17,059 nucleotides of DNA from Ruminococcus sp. CAG:254. Its GTDB lineage: Bacteria; Bacillota; Clostridia; Oscillospirales; Ruminococcaceae. The translations under genes were made by a program, and so were the position numbers. The notes beneath the pieces are model-generated. The model saw only the letters and a program-made list of their open reading frames with translations. It searched no databases and was not told the DNA's origin. Shown one piece after another: positions 1 to 5,955 of the stretch; positions within the stretch are counted from its first letter, which is position 1, and each line of letters begins with the position of its first letter. The stretch spans positions 97,279 through 114,337 of the forward strand of contig HF997975.1 of assembly GCA_000433635.1 (NCBI GenBank), given 5' to 3'.

Positions 1-802
1 TTGTGAAGAGCGTCAGCCGTAAAATGCAGAGCAAAACAAATACAATCAAATACAAGGCATCTGCCCGTTGGGTACGAAATGGCTGCGAAACGCTCGCAAT
101 GGTGAAAAACGGATAGGCTGCGTGCGGCATAAAGCTGCCTAAAATCGTAATGCCCAAAAATAGCACAAAAAACCAGATGCCAAACGAGAACCCGAAGAAA
201 CGAAATGTGCTCCGAACGGGCTGCTTCTCCAAAAATCCTAATAGCAGTACTAAAACGGGAAGTTCATCTGCTAAGGAGAGATGTTGTAGAACACTGCTCC
301 AGATGCAGCTATCCGGCGAAAAGGCGAGGTTTTGCAGGTGAATGGAACGGTATCCGCCTAAGAGCATGACTGCCAGCGTGAGCAGGAGAACGCCAAAAGT
401 CAGCGTGCTGCTGCGGGCAAGCGTCTGAATGCCCAGCGTAGACGTATAGAAGCAGATTCCAGCAATTAGGGCTGCTGCAAGCAGGGCATTGTGTACCGGA
501 AGGGAAAGGCTGCCGGAAACATTCCAGAGTTGCACCACAGAGCGACCGCCAGCAAGCAGCAAATAATAGCAAAAGAACAGCGGTAAAAATTTATGTCCCT
601 TGCAATGGGCTGCAAGGCTGTCCGTTCGGCGAGTCAAAAGAAATGCTGGAATGCAGAGTAAAATTTGCAGCCCGATGGAAATCGCTGTGCCAATGAGCTG
701 TTCCAGCGTAAACGGAAACGCTGCACACATCACAGAAAAGGCAGCCGAAAGCGTTAAAATCATTGTCAATTGGCTGGGTTGTAGTTTGGCTGGTTTATTC
801 AT
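1..802 (-). CDS. GerAB-type spore germination permease (partial, C-terminus outside window)
   Basis: Integral membrane subunit of a GerA-type nutrient germinant receptor in the spore inner membrane; the family (Spore_permease, APC superfamily) binds amino-acid or sugar germinants. The frame is open from the ATG at 802 to the window edge and gives 267 residues of a family usually about 360 long, so the last membrane helices are missing. It starts MNKPAKLQPSQLTMIL, typical of the family, then shows repeated hydrophobic segments, including FLPLFFCYYLLLAGG near residue 90 and a later IWFFVLFLGITILG stretch. Its ATG overlaps the stop of gerAA by 8 bases (ATGAATAA), which implies translational coupling. 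A gerAC lipoprotein gene would be expected beyond base 1 but cannot be seen. Assignment is by sequence pattern and neighbour; the germinant cannot be predicted. Confidence 0.88.
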   Translation of the reverse strand, partial: MNKPAKLQPSQLTMILTLSAAFSVMCAAFPFTLEQLIGTAISIGLQILLCIPAFLLTRRTDSLAAHCKGHKFLPLFFCYYLLLAGGRSVVQLWNVSGSLSLPVHNALLAAALIAGICFYTSTLGIQTLARSSTLTFGVLLLTLAVMLLGGYRSIHLQNLAFSPDSCIWSSVLQHLSLADELPVLVLLLGFLEKQPVRSTFRFFGFSFGIWFFVLFLGITILGSFMPHAAYPFFTIASVSQPFRTQRADALYLIVFVLLCILRLTLFT

Positions 803-2249
803 GATACTCCTCCACCGTAAAATTACCGGACTGCATTGCAGGAAAATCTGCACGATATAAAATATCCCGCATGCCACGTTTTCGGAACGGTGCAACGGGG
901 GCAGTCAGTGGAAATCCGTGGTTTTGAGCGGCACAGATATGAAAGAGAACAGCTGCTCCCAACAGGCTAATACCGAACAGTCCGCCCATACCGCCAGCTA
1001 AGACAAATGCTAGTCGTAGAATGCTAATCGGCGGATTCAGGTCAGGAATGACAAATCCTGCAATGACAGAAATCGCCGTGACGGTCAGCATTGGTGTGCT
1101 GATCAAACCGGAGGAAACGGCTGCGTCCCCGACAATCAAGCCGGCAACAATACTCACCGCTCCGCCGACCGCCTGCGGCAATCGTAACCCAGCCTCCCGA
1201 ATGATTTCATACACCAATAGAATGCCGATGGCTTCAGTTGTCAGGGAGAGCGGAGCGGTTTCTTCCGATTCTGCCAATATGAGCAGCAATGTGCGGTTGA
1301 GAAGTTCCGGATGATGCAGGGCGATTGCCACATACAAAGCAGGCAGCAGCAGGGCAACCAAGAACGCTGCATATTTCAGCCAGCGGAGAAAGGTTGCATA
1401 ATAGGGCTTATAGCAATAATCATCCATCGACTGAAAGCTTTCATTGAACAGCTTCGGAATCATGAGGGCAAACGGTGTGCCGTCAATTAGGATGCCAACC
1501 CGCCCTTCTAATAGCTTTGCACAAAAAACATCTGGACGCTGTGTAGTGCTGATGGTATCGAAGAGAGAGGGGCGGCTGGTTTCCAAGAACGGGCGAACAT
1601 AGCCGGAAGAGAGAATGGACTCCAGTTTCATGCTGCCCAATTGCCGCTTGATTTTCTGAATCAGTGCCTGTGGGACACGGTCATACAGATAACAGATACA
1701 GAGGTCTGTTTGGCTTTTATCTCCGTAACAACCAAGTTCCATCTTGAGAAATGGCGACTTCATCCGCCGGCGAATCAAAGACATATTGGTGCGGACAACT
1801 TCCACAAATCCATCTTTTGCCCCGAAAATATTATTTTCACCGGAGGGCGTGGAAACGCTGCGTTTGTCGTAACCTTGCACCCCGAAAACCAACGCTTTCG
1901 GGCAGCCATCTAAAACCAAAACCGCAAAGCCGGAGTTTAAAAAGCGGAATAAATCCCGATAGTTCAAAGCCTCTGCACGGTCTGTGGAAAAGAGTTGGTG
2001 TTTCTGGATGTGTTGAAAAATCTGTTCAGCTGTGGGATGTTCCAGTTGAATCTCGACAATGGGACGTAAAATCAATTCTGTAATGGTGCTGGTGGAAAGC
2101 ATACCCTCACAGCAGAGTAGGGCTGCTGGCAGACCGCTCAATACAAATTCATTCACCAATAAATCGGAACTATTGTGGGCAATTTCCCGAATTCGCTGGA
2201 GATTTTGGGAGAGTTTCGGCAGGATGCGTTCTTTTGCATATTCATTCAA
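795..2249 (-). CDS. GerAA-type spore germination protein
   Basis: A subunit of the spore germinant receptor (GerA family), located in the inner spore membrane and forming the oligomeric core that responds to nutrients bound by the B subunit. The 484 residues are normal for the family. The soluble N-terminal part (about 1-285) carries the family signatures DGFVEVVRTNMSLIRRRMKS (about 146-165) and VGILIDGTPFALMIP (251-265). The C-terminal membrane part has helices near 293-311, EIIREAGLRLP (348-358), GLIVGDAAV (370-378) and further helices to about 440. The start is TTG at 2249: an in-frame TGA lies just upstream, no in-frame ATG occurs before residue 50, and AAAGGAG sits 10 bases ahead. It is first in the operon with the GerAB gene. 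Such operons are normally sigma-G dependent, but I found no convincing sigma-G promoter in 2250-2474. Confidence 0.93.
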   Translation of the reverse strand: MNEYAKERILPKLSQNLQRIREIAHNSSDLLVNEFVLSGLPAALLCCEGMLSTSTITELILRPIVEIQLEHPTAEQIFQHIQKHQLFSTDRAEALNYRDLFRFLNSGFAVLVLDGCPKALVFGVQGYDKRSVSTPSGENNIFGAKDGFVEVVRTNMSLIRRRMKSPFLKMELGCYGDKSQTDLCICYLYDRVPQALIQKIKRQLGSMKLESILSSGYVRPFLETSRPSLFDTISTTQRPDVFCAKLLEGRVGILIDGTPFALMIPKLFNESFQSMDDYCYKPYYATFLRWLKYAAFLVALLLPALYVAIALHHPELLNRTLLLILAESEETAPLSLTTEAIGILLVYEIIREAGLRLPQAVGGAVSIVAGLIVGDAAVSSGLISTPMLTVTAISVIAGFVIPDLNPPISILRLAFVLAGGMGGLFGISLLGAAVLFHICAAQNHGFPLTAPVAPFRKRGMRDILYRADFPAMQSGNFTVEEYHE

Positions 2250-2371
2250 GGTGGAAAAGCTCCTTTCAATTCAAAATGCTGTCCATAGCGTGCCCCGAAA
2301 ATGGGAATTTATGTAGAAAGCGTTTGCGATTGGAAAAAGAATCATCCTGCCATAAACCTGTATGAAATTGC

Positions 2372-2400
2372 TTGCAATTTGTCGTTATCTCTGTTATAAT
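2372..2400 (+). promoter_or_regulatory. Sigma-A promoter for the capA-like gene
   Basis: TTGCAA at 2372-2377, a 17-base spacer, then TATAAT at 2395-2400 preceded by TGT (extended -10). The -35 lies inside a small palindrome, AAATTG-CTTG-CAATTT at 2365-2380, which could be an operator or chance. The predicted leader contains a weak hairpin ACTCG/CGAGT (2413-2437) and a GTGAGG SD before the ATG at 2475. This is the only recognisable promoter in the 225-base gap between the divergent ger operon and this gene; the rest of the gap shows no gene. Confidence 0.85.
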
Positions 2401-2474
2401 AAAGATAATCAGACTCGTTTTTTTCGAAAGAGCGAGTACAAGAAAAAAATATCATAAAGTGAGGATGTAAAAAA

Positions 2475-3953
2475 ATGGAGAACCAACCGTTCCAGCAGAA
2501 ACCAATTTCTGCCCGTAATTCTGGACAGCAGCGTCCGCCACAGCGAACAACACCCCCAAGAATGCCGCAGCGGCAGCCGATTCAAACCCAGCGACCACCC
2601 CAGCAACCGCCTCGGCAGCCACAGAATCAAAACCCAAAAAAGAAGAAAAAGGGTATCGGTTATCGCAGACGGAGAAATGCATTGCTGATTTTATTGGCAT
2701 TGCTGATTGTAATCGTGTTGGTTTGTACCCGTTGCAACAGCTGCCGTTCTATTTCCAAGGGCGATGGCGTGCAGGTCAATGCACCAACAGAAGTAACGAC
2801 ACAGGATGCCAGTGCAGCAACAGAAGCTGCATCTGATGCAACCGAAGCTACAACCGAAGAAACTGCCAAGAGCGGAACGGTTCACGTTGTCGCTGCCGGT
2901 GATCATTTCGTACAGACTTCCGTTTATAACAGTGCTGCTGCTCATGCAGAAAATGGCGAAACCTATAACTTTGCCTATGTTTATGATGGCGTAAAGGATC
3001 TGGTCAACGGCTCAAATGCAGATTTGCGGATTATCAATCAGGAAACTTTGATTTGTGACAATCCAGATATTGAAATCAGCGGCAGCAACTTCAACTTCAA
3101 TTCTCCGCCGGAAGCTGGCGAAGCCATTGTAGACTTGGGATTCAATGTCGTTTCGATGTGTAACAATCACTTGTTGGATAAGGGCGTAGAGGGCTTGACC
3201 TCTTGTATGGATTATTGGGACAGATTGTTGCAGGAACATTCCGACCTGCTGACCTATGGCGTTTATCGGGATGTAGACGACATGAACAACATTCGGATTA
3301 AGGAAGTAAATGGTTTAAAGGTTGCCTTCTTGGCATATACCGAAAACATCAACGGCTATACCGTTCCGGATGATTCCACCATTCAGATTACCTTGACCAC
3401 GCAGGACGATGTGATTCAGGAACAGATTGAACGGGCAAACGAACTGGCAGATATTGTCGTTGTTTCTGCACACTGGGGCGATGAAGATACCTTTGAAGTA
3501 CGGGATGGCGTCAAGGCACAGGCACAGAACATGATTGAATGGGGTGCAGATGTCATTATTGGCAATCACCCGCACGTTCCGCAGACCATGGAATACATCA
3601 CACGTTCGGATGGAACACAGGGCTTTGTGTTCTATGCAATGGGGAACTTTGTTTCTGCACAGACCTTTAACATCAATCTGATCAGCGAAGTGGCTGATTT
3701 TGATTTGGTATACCACGAAGAGGACAAGCAGGTAACGGTAGAAAATGTACAGGTTCATCCGATTATCACACAGTATGATGATGGTTCTTTGTCCAATCTG
3801 CGACTGATTGCATATAAGGATTATACCGAAGAATTGGCGGAAGAACACGGTTTGCCATATGCCATGTCCGGAGAATACGGTATTTGGAATATGGACAAAA
3901 TCAAGGAAATCATTGACACTGCCATTCCGGCAGAGTTCCAGAAATTAGACTAA
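2475..3953 (+). CDS. Membrane-anchored CapA-family (PGA_cap) metallophosphatase-like protein
   Basis: A 492-residue protein of the CapA/PgsA family (calcineurin-like fold, PGA_cap domain). Members take part in poly-gamma-glutamate capsule synthesis or have uncharacterised surface roles. Regions in order: a cytoplasmic N-terminus rich in Pro, Gln and Arg (about 15-53); KKKKK and RRRR clusters; one membrane helix (about 69-84); a Thr/Ala/Glu linker (about 104-130); and the domain from about 136 to 480. Visible domain motifs are AGDHF (141-145), NQET (188-191), CNNHLLDKG (229-237), SAHWGDE (331-337), GNHPHVPQTMEY (363-374) and YAMGNFVSA (387-395), so the metal-site residues look intact. The topology puts the domain outside the cell. 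No capB or capC ligase genes are nearby, so capsule synthesis is not supported by context. It has its own sigma-A promoter. Family assignment is firm, substrate unknown. Confidence 0.9.
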   Translation: MENQPFQQKPISARNSGQQRPPQRTTPPRMPQRQPIQTQRPPQQPPRQPQNQNPKKKKKGIGYRRRRNALLILLALLIVIVLVCTRCNSCRSISKGDGVQVNAPTEVTTQDASAATEAASDATEATTEETAKSGTVHVVAAGDHFVQTSVYNSAAAHAENGETYNFAYVYDGVKDLVNGSNADLRIINQETLICDNPDIEISGSNFNFNSPPEAGEAIVDLGFNVVSMCNNHLLDKGVEGLTSCMDYWDRLLQEHSDLLTYGVYRDVDDMNNIRIKEVNGLKVAFLAYTENINGYTVPDDSTIQITLTTQDDVIQEQIERANELADIVVVSAHWGDEDTFEVRDGVKAQAQNMIEWGADVIIGNHPHVPQTMEYITRSDGTQGFVFYAMGNFVSAQTFNINLISEVADFDLVYHEEDKQVTVENVQVHPIITQYDDGSLSNLRLIAYKDYTEELAEEHGLPYAMSGEYGIWNMDKIKEIIDTAIPAEFQKLD

Positions 3954-3965
3954 TCAAAAACAAAT

Positions 3966-4028
3966 CAACGCCGCCGTAAGGTGTCCAGCATACAGCAAAA
4001 AACTGTCGGGATGCATACGGCGGCGTTG
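3966..4028. repeat. 63-base palindromic element between capA-like and phosphatase genes
   Basis: Perfect 13-base arms CAACGCCGCCGTA (3966-3978) and TACGGCGGCGTTG (4016-4028). The 37-base centre can form an inner hairpin, with GCAT/ATGC and ACAG/CTGT around an A-rich loop. No T-tract follows on the plus strand, so it is not a standard intrinsic terminator for the capA-like gene. On the minus strand a moderately T-rich stretch follows (ATTTGTTTTTG). It could act as an mRNA 3' stabiliser, a REP-like element, or a minus-direction terminator. Confidence 0.7.
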
Positions 4029-4066
4029 TGTGATTGTAATGAAAATGAAAAGGGAGTAAAACGATT

Positions 4067-4597
4067 ATGCCACATCTTTATTTTGTCCGGCACGGACAGA
4101 CCATTTGGAATGTTGAAAACAAAATTTGCGGTTCAACCGATATTGCCTTGACACCGCTGGGGCATGAGCAGGCAATTGCAGCCGGAAAACTGATTTTAGA
4201 GCGGCAGTATCCCATTGATGCCATTCTGTATTCGCCTTTGATGCGAGCAGCCGATACGGCAAAACACATTGCAGAGGTGACCGGCTTGCCAGCGTTTGCA
4301 GAGCCACGGCTACGGGAGCAGAATTTCGGCAAGTATGAATCCACTGCACGGGATGGAGCAGCCTTTCAGCAGGCAAAAACACAGTTTGCGAACCATTACG
4401 AGGGCGGAGAATCCATGTTGCAGCTGGCACAGCGGATTTATAATCTTCTGGATGAACTCTTGCAGCAGGAAAAGAATTATTTGCTGGTGGCACACAACGG
4501 CATTGCTCGGGTCGTGCGGTCGTATTTTCAGGATATGACGAATGAAGCATATGCAAAGTATGGCATTGGCAATTGTGAGGTGTTACAGCTTGTTTAA
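4067..4597 (+). CDS. Histidine phosphatase family protein (phosphoglycerate mutase-like)
   Basis: A 176-residue cytoplasmic phosphatase of the histidine phosphatase superfamily, branch 1, which works through a phosphohistidine intermediate. The RHGQT motif is at 8-12 (catalytic His9), with SPLMRAADTA around Arg60, REQNFGKYE around Glu84 as likely proton donor, and the second His in VAHNGIARV (His143). The full catalytic set is present. The length fits small broad-specificity members such as CobC, PhoE or GpmB-type proteins rather than the 230-250 residue cofactor-dependent phosphoglycerate mutases. The SD AGGGAG lies about 10 bases upstream. No cobalamin genes are nearby, so CobC is not supported. 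It follows the palindrome at 3966-4028 and overlaps the next gene by 8 bases. Substrate unknown. Confidence 0.9.
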   Translation: MPHLYFVRHGQTIWNVENKICGSTDIALTPLGHEQAIAAGKLILERQYPIDAILYSPLMRAADTAKHIAEVTGLPAFAEPRLREQNFGKYESTARDGAAFQQAKTQFANHYEGGESMLQLAQRIYNLLDELLQQEKNYLLVAHNGIARVVRSYFQDMTNEAYAKYGIGNCEVLQLV

Positions 4598-5351
4598 AAA
4601 ATCAAGGGGAATGCGGTTGCTGGGCGGTATCAGTTGTGCCGTACTTTGCAGCAGTCTGATTGGCTGCCTGCCAACGGTTGCAGAAACCGTGGAAATCAAC
4701 GGGAAATCCTATCGAACAGGCTTTTATGGCGATTGTTATTTGATGGATGATTTACCGCTGAGCGGTGTAGAATACGAACTGGATGAAATCACCTATCGAG
4801 CATTACAGCATCCGAAATTTGATTTTTGGTATAACGGTGCAGATTCTGTTATGTACTGTGCAGAAGACCAGTGGGAAGCGGCAAAAACATACTATGCAGA
4901 TGACCAGCAGTATTTTTATTATTGTTCGGTTGGTGTGACGATCAAAGATCAGACTGAGCCAACGCTCTATGATATTTCTGGAAAAGTGGATACACAGAAA
5001 TTCAAGGAGTTGTTGGAATTTGGAGAGGGGAACGAATATATTCCGTTTGCCTATGGAAAAAACAGCGAGCAGGAACGGAAAACCGTTACAATGCCCTTGC
5101 CGGATAACAAACAACGATTGATTTTTTATCGGGAGAGTAAAGACGGCTGTTTCTGCTCTTATCGGGGAAGTCATTTCTATGTGGTGGACGGACAACTCTA
5201 TCTGACCTATCAATATCAGATGGGAAGAAAGGAATGGATTGCAACGCCCGTTCCGGAAGCATTGTCTAATTATTTCTGCGAACTTGTAAAAGATTTCGAT
5301 GAAATCAACAAAGAAACTGCAACAAATGAGGGAAAATCAACGAAAAGTTAG
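4590..5351 (+). CDS. Predicted lipoprotein of unknown function
   Basis: I do not recognise a family. From the TTG at 4590 the product has 253 residues: a basic n-region (FKKSRGMR), a hydrophobic stretch, and a lipobox LIGC with the acylated Cys at residue 26. It would be an extracytoplasmic membrane-anchored lipoprotein. The mature part is rich in aromatic residues, especially Tyr, and ends in a short polar tail. I chose TTG 4590 because GAGGTG lies 7 bases upstream and the signal peptide is then of normal length. It also gives an 8-base stop/start overlap with the phosphatase, the same geometry as gerAA/gerAB. ATG 4542 (269 residues, 56-base overlap) and ATG 4611 are alternatives. Translational coupling suggests expression with the phosphatase; a functional link is only inferred. 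Confidence 0.75.
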   Translation: MFKKSRGMRLLGGISCAVLCSSLIGCLPTVAETVEINGKSYRTGFYGDCYLMDDLPLSGVEYELDEITYRALQHPKFDFWYNGADSVMYCAEDQWEAAKTYYADDQQYFYYCSVGVTIKDQTEPTLYDISGKVDTQKFKELLEFGEGNEYIPFAYGKNSEQERKTVTMPLPDNKQRLIFYRESKDGCFCSYRGSHFYVVDGQLYLTYQYQMGRKEWIATPVPEALSNYFCELVKDFDEINKETATNEGKSTKS

Positions 5352-5367
5352 AATTGCAGGAAATGCC

Positions 5368-5396
5368 TTGCAACGGGAAAAAGAGTGTGCTATAAT
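5368..5396 (+). promoter_or_regulatory. Sigma-A promoter for a short convergent RNA
   Basis: TTGCAA at 5368-5373, exactly 17 bases, then TATAAT at 5391-5396 preceded by TGC (extended -10). It starts 17 bases after the stop codon of the lipoprotein gene. It points into a region without a credible plus-strand reading frame that ends at the terminator near 5491-5528. This supports a dedicated small transcript. Confidence 0.8.
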
Positions 5397-5402
5397 AGTA
5401 CC

Positions 5403-5535
5403 ACACCTGAGGAAGAAGAATAAAGTTGATTTGAAAAAGAGAACTGTGGGTGTGATTGTTTAATTAGATTTGCGGTTCTAATAATAAAGAAAAATCCCCC
5501 AAAGTGCTGGGACACTTTGAAGGATTTTATCAGTT
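5403..5535 (+). ncRNA. Candidate small RNA convergent to the microprotein operon
   Basis: Predicted from a strong promoter (5368-5396) and a terminator about 90 bases downstream. Three possible stem-loops are visible: CACACC/GGTGTG (5402-5407 with 5449-5454) enclosing a purine-rich loop; TTAGA/TCTAA (5464-5468 with 5477-5481); and the terminator stem. The only reading frame with a possible start (TTG 5431) encodes 10 residues and is poorly spaced from any SD. The 3' part, about 50 bases including the terminator, is antisense to the 3' end of the minus-strand microprotein transcript. It may be an antisense regulator or an independent RNA. Ends are estimates. Confidence 0.45.
5480..5535. terminator. 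Bidirectional intrinsic terminator between convergent small transcripts
   Basis: AAAATCC (5491-5497) pairs with GGATTTT (5522-5528), and CAAAGTG (5500-5506) pairs with CACTTTG (5513-5519). A 2x2 internal loop separates the stems and the apical loop is six bases. In the minus direction the stem is followed by a T-rich run (TTTTTCTTTATT), a strong terminator for the microprotein operon. In the plus direction TTTTATCAGTTTT follows, a weaker but plausible terminator for the small RNA. Confidence 0.88.
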
Positions 5536-5573
5536 TTGGAATGTATTTCGGATATTGTTTTATATGCTTGCTA

Positions 5574-5651
5574 TTAATATCCTCGGAATATTTTCCGCAG
5601 GGTGATCCATACCACCCAGACAACAAGTCCAATTAAAATCAGCTGTACCAT
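5574..5651 (-). CDS. Microprotein 2: 25-residue predicted membrane peptide
   Basis: A 26-codon frame, ATG at 5651 to TAA at 5574. AAGGAGG (5668-5662) lies 10 bases upstream, close to the full anti-16S sequence. The peptide begins MVQLILIGL, continues as one hydrophobic segment with three branched Val/Trp blocks, and ends with a basic aromatic tail (LRKIFRGY). One membrane helix fills most of it, with the positive end predicted to face the cytoplasm. It lies 21 bases after the first microprotein on the same transcript and is followed by the strong terminator. No family is recognised. The charge pattern resembles type I toxins, but small accessory subunits of membrane complexes look similar. 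The SD, spacing and operon position are what support it as a real gene. Confidence 0.72.
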   Translation of the reverse strand: MVQLILIGLVVWVVWITLRKIFRGY

Positions 5652-5672
5652 TTTATATACCCCTCCTTAAAA

Positions 5673-5741
5673 TCATCGAAGTCCATACTTTGTAACGCCT
5701 ACTACAAGGATAATCAATACAACAACCCCCATAATACCCAT
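5673..5741 (-). CDS. Microprotein 1: 22-residue predicted membrane peptide
   Basis: A 23-codon frame, ATG at 5741 to TGA at 5673. GGAGGTG (5756-5750) lies 8 bases upstream, near ideal for a Gram-positive SD. The peptide starts MGIMGVVV, is almost wholly Val/Ile/Leu through the middle, and ends VTKYGLR, so it is one short membrane helix with a basic C-terminus. It is the first gene after the perfect-consensus promoter at 5821-5849 and an approximately 70-base leader that contains a hairpin. It precedes the second microprotein by 21 bases. Such a promoter and SD in front of a 22-codon frame are unlikely by chance. Function unknown; a type I toxin-like or membrane-modulating peptide is a hypothesis. 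Confidence 0.75.
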   Translation of the reverse strand: MGIMGVVVLIILVVGVTKYGLR

Positions 5742-5760
5742 GTTCTTTTCACCTCCGGTT

Positions 5761-5795
5761 AAAATAAAGAATCTGGTATTTACCAGGTTTTCTTT
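5761..5795 (-). promoter_or_regulatory. Leader hairpin with following T-rich run, possible attenuator
   Basis: On the minus strand CTGGTA/TACCAG (5786-5781 with 5778-5773) forms a tight hairpin that can be extended by AAAGAA/TTCTTT (5795-5790 with 5771-5766). The run TTCTTTATTTT follows directly, before the SD of microprotein 1. This is a weak terminator-like arrangement in the leader, or a 5' stabilising stem. Confidence 0.5.
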
Positions 5796-5820
5796 TTCAA
5801 TGAGTTTCTTCTTTTTCTTT

Positions 5821-5849
5821 ATTATAACACTGAAAGTTGTATCTGTCAA
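5821..5849 (-). promoter_or_regulatory. Perfect-consensus sigma-A promoter of the microprotein operon
   Basis: On the minus strand TTGACA (5849-5844), a 17-base spacer, then TATAAT (5826-5821) preceded by TGT. Both hexamers match consensus exactly and an extended -10 is present, which makes this the strongest-looking promoter in the window. Transcription should start near 5814 and run through both microproteins to the terminator near 5480, about 330 nt. Confidence 0.92.
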
Positions 5850-5955
5850 CCCTAAAAGTGCGTTTTAAAGAAAAAATAGCAGACCAATTGCAAAAAATAA
5901 TGGATGATACGTAGAAATCAAGAACATCCATTGGAACAGAAAAGAGGAATGAACG

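Noticed and set aside
309..572. 87-codon minus-strand frame within the GerAB gene
   Set aside because: It is out of frame with the continuous 267-codon permease reading frame from ATG 802.
2250..2474. Sigma-G promoter for the ger operon
   Set aside because: CATAAAT, CATACAG and CATTTTG occur on the minus strand, but none has a fitting -35 at the right distance.
3315..3848. 177-residue minus-strand frame opposite the capA-like gene
   Set aside because: Antisense to conserved PGA_cap motifs and without its own signals.
3966..4028. Intrinsic terminator for the capA-like gene
   Set aside because: The stem is strong, but the bases after it on the plus strand (TGTGATTG) do not form a T-tract.
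5431..5463. TTG-initiated 10-codon frame in the plus-strand small RNA
   Set aside because: The nearest SD-like stretch is about 15 bases away and the frame is too short to support.
5390..5632. 80-codon minus-strand frame overlapping the microprotein 2 gene
   Set aside because: It has no matching SD, crosses the terminator hairpin, and is in a different frame from the well-signalled 25-codon gene.
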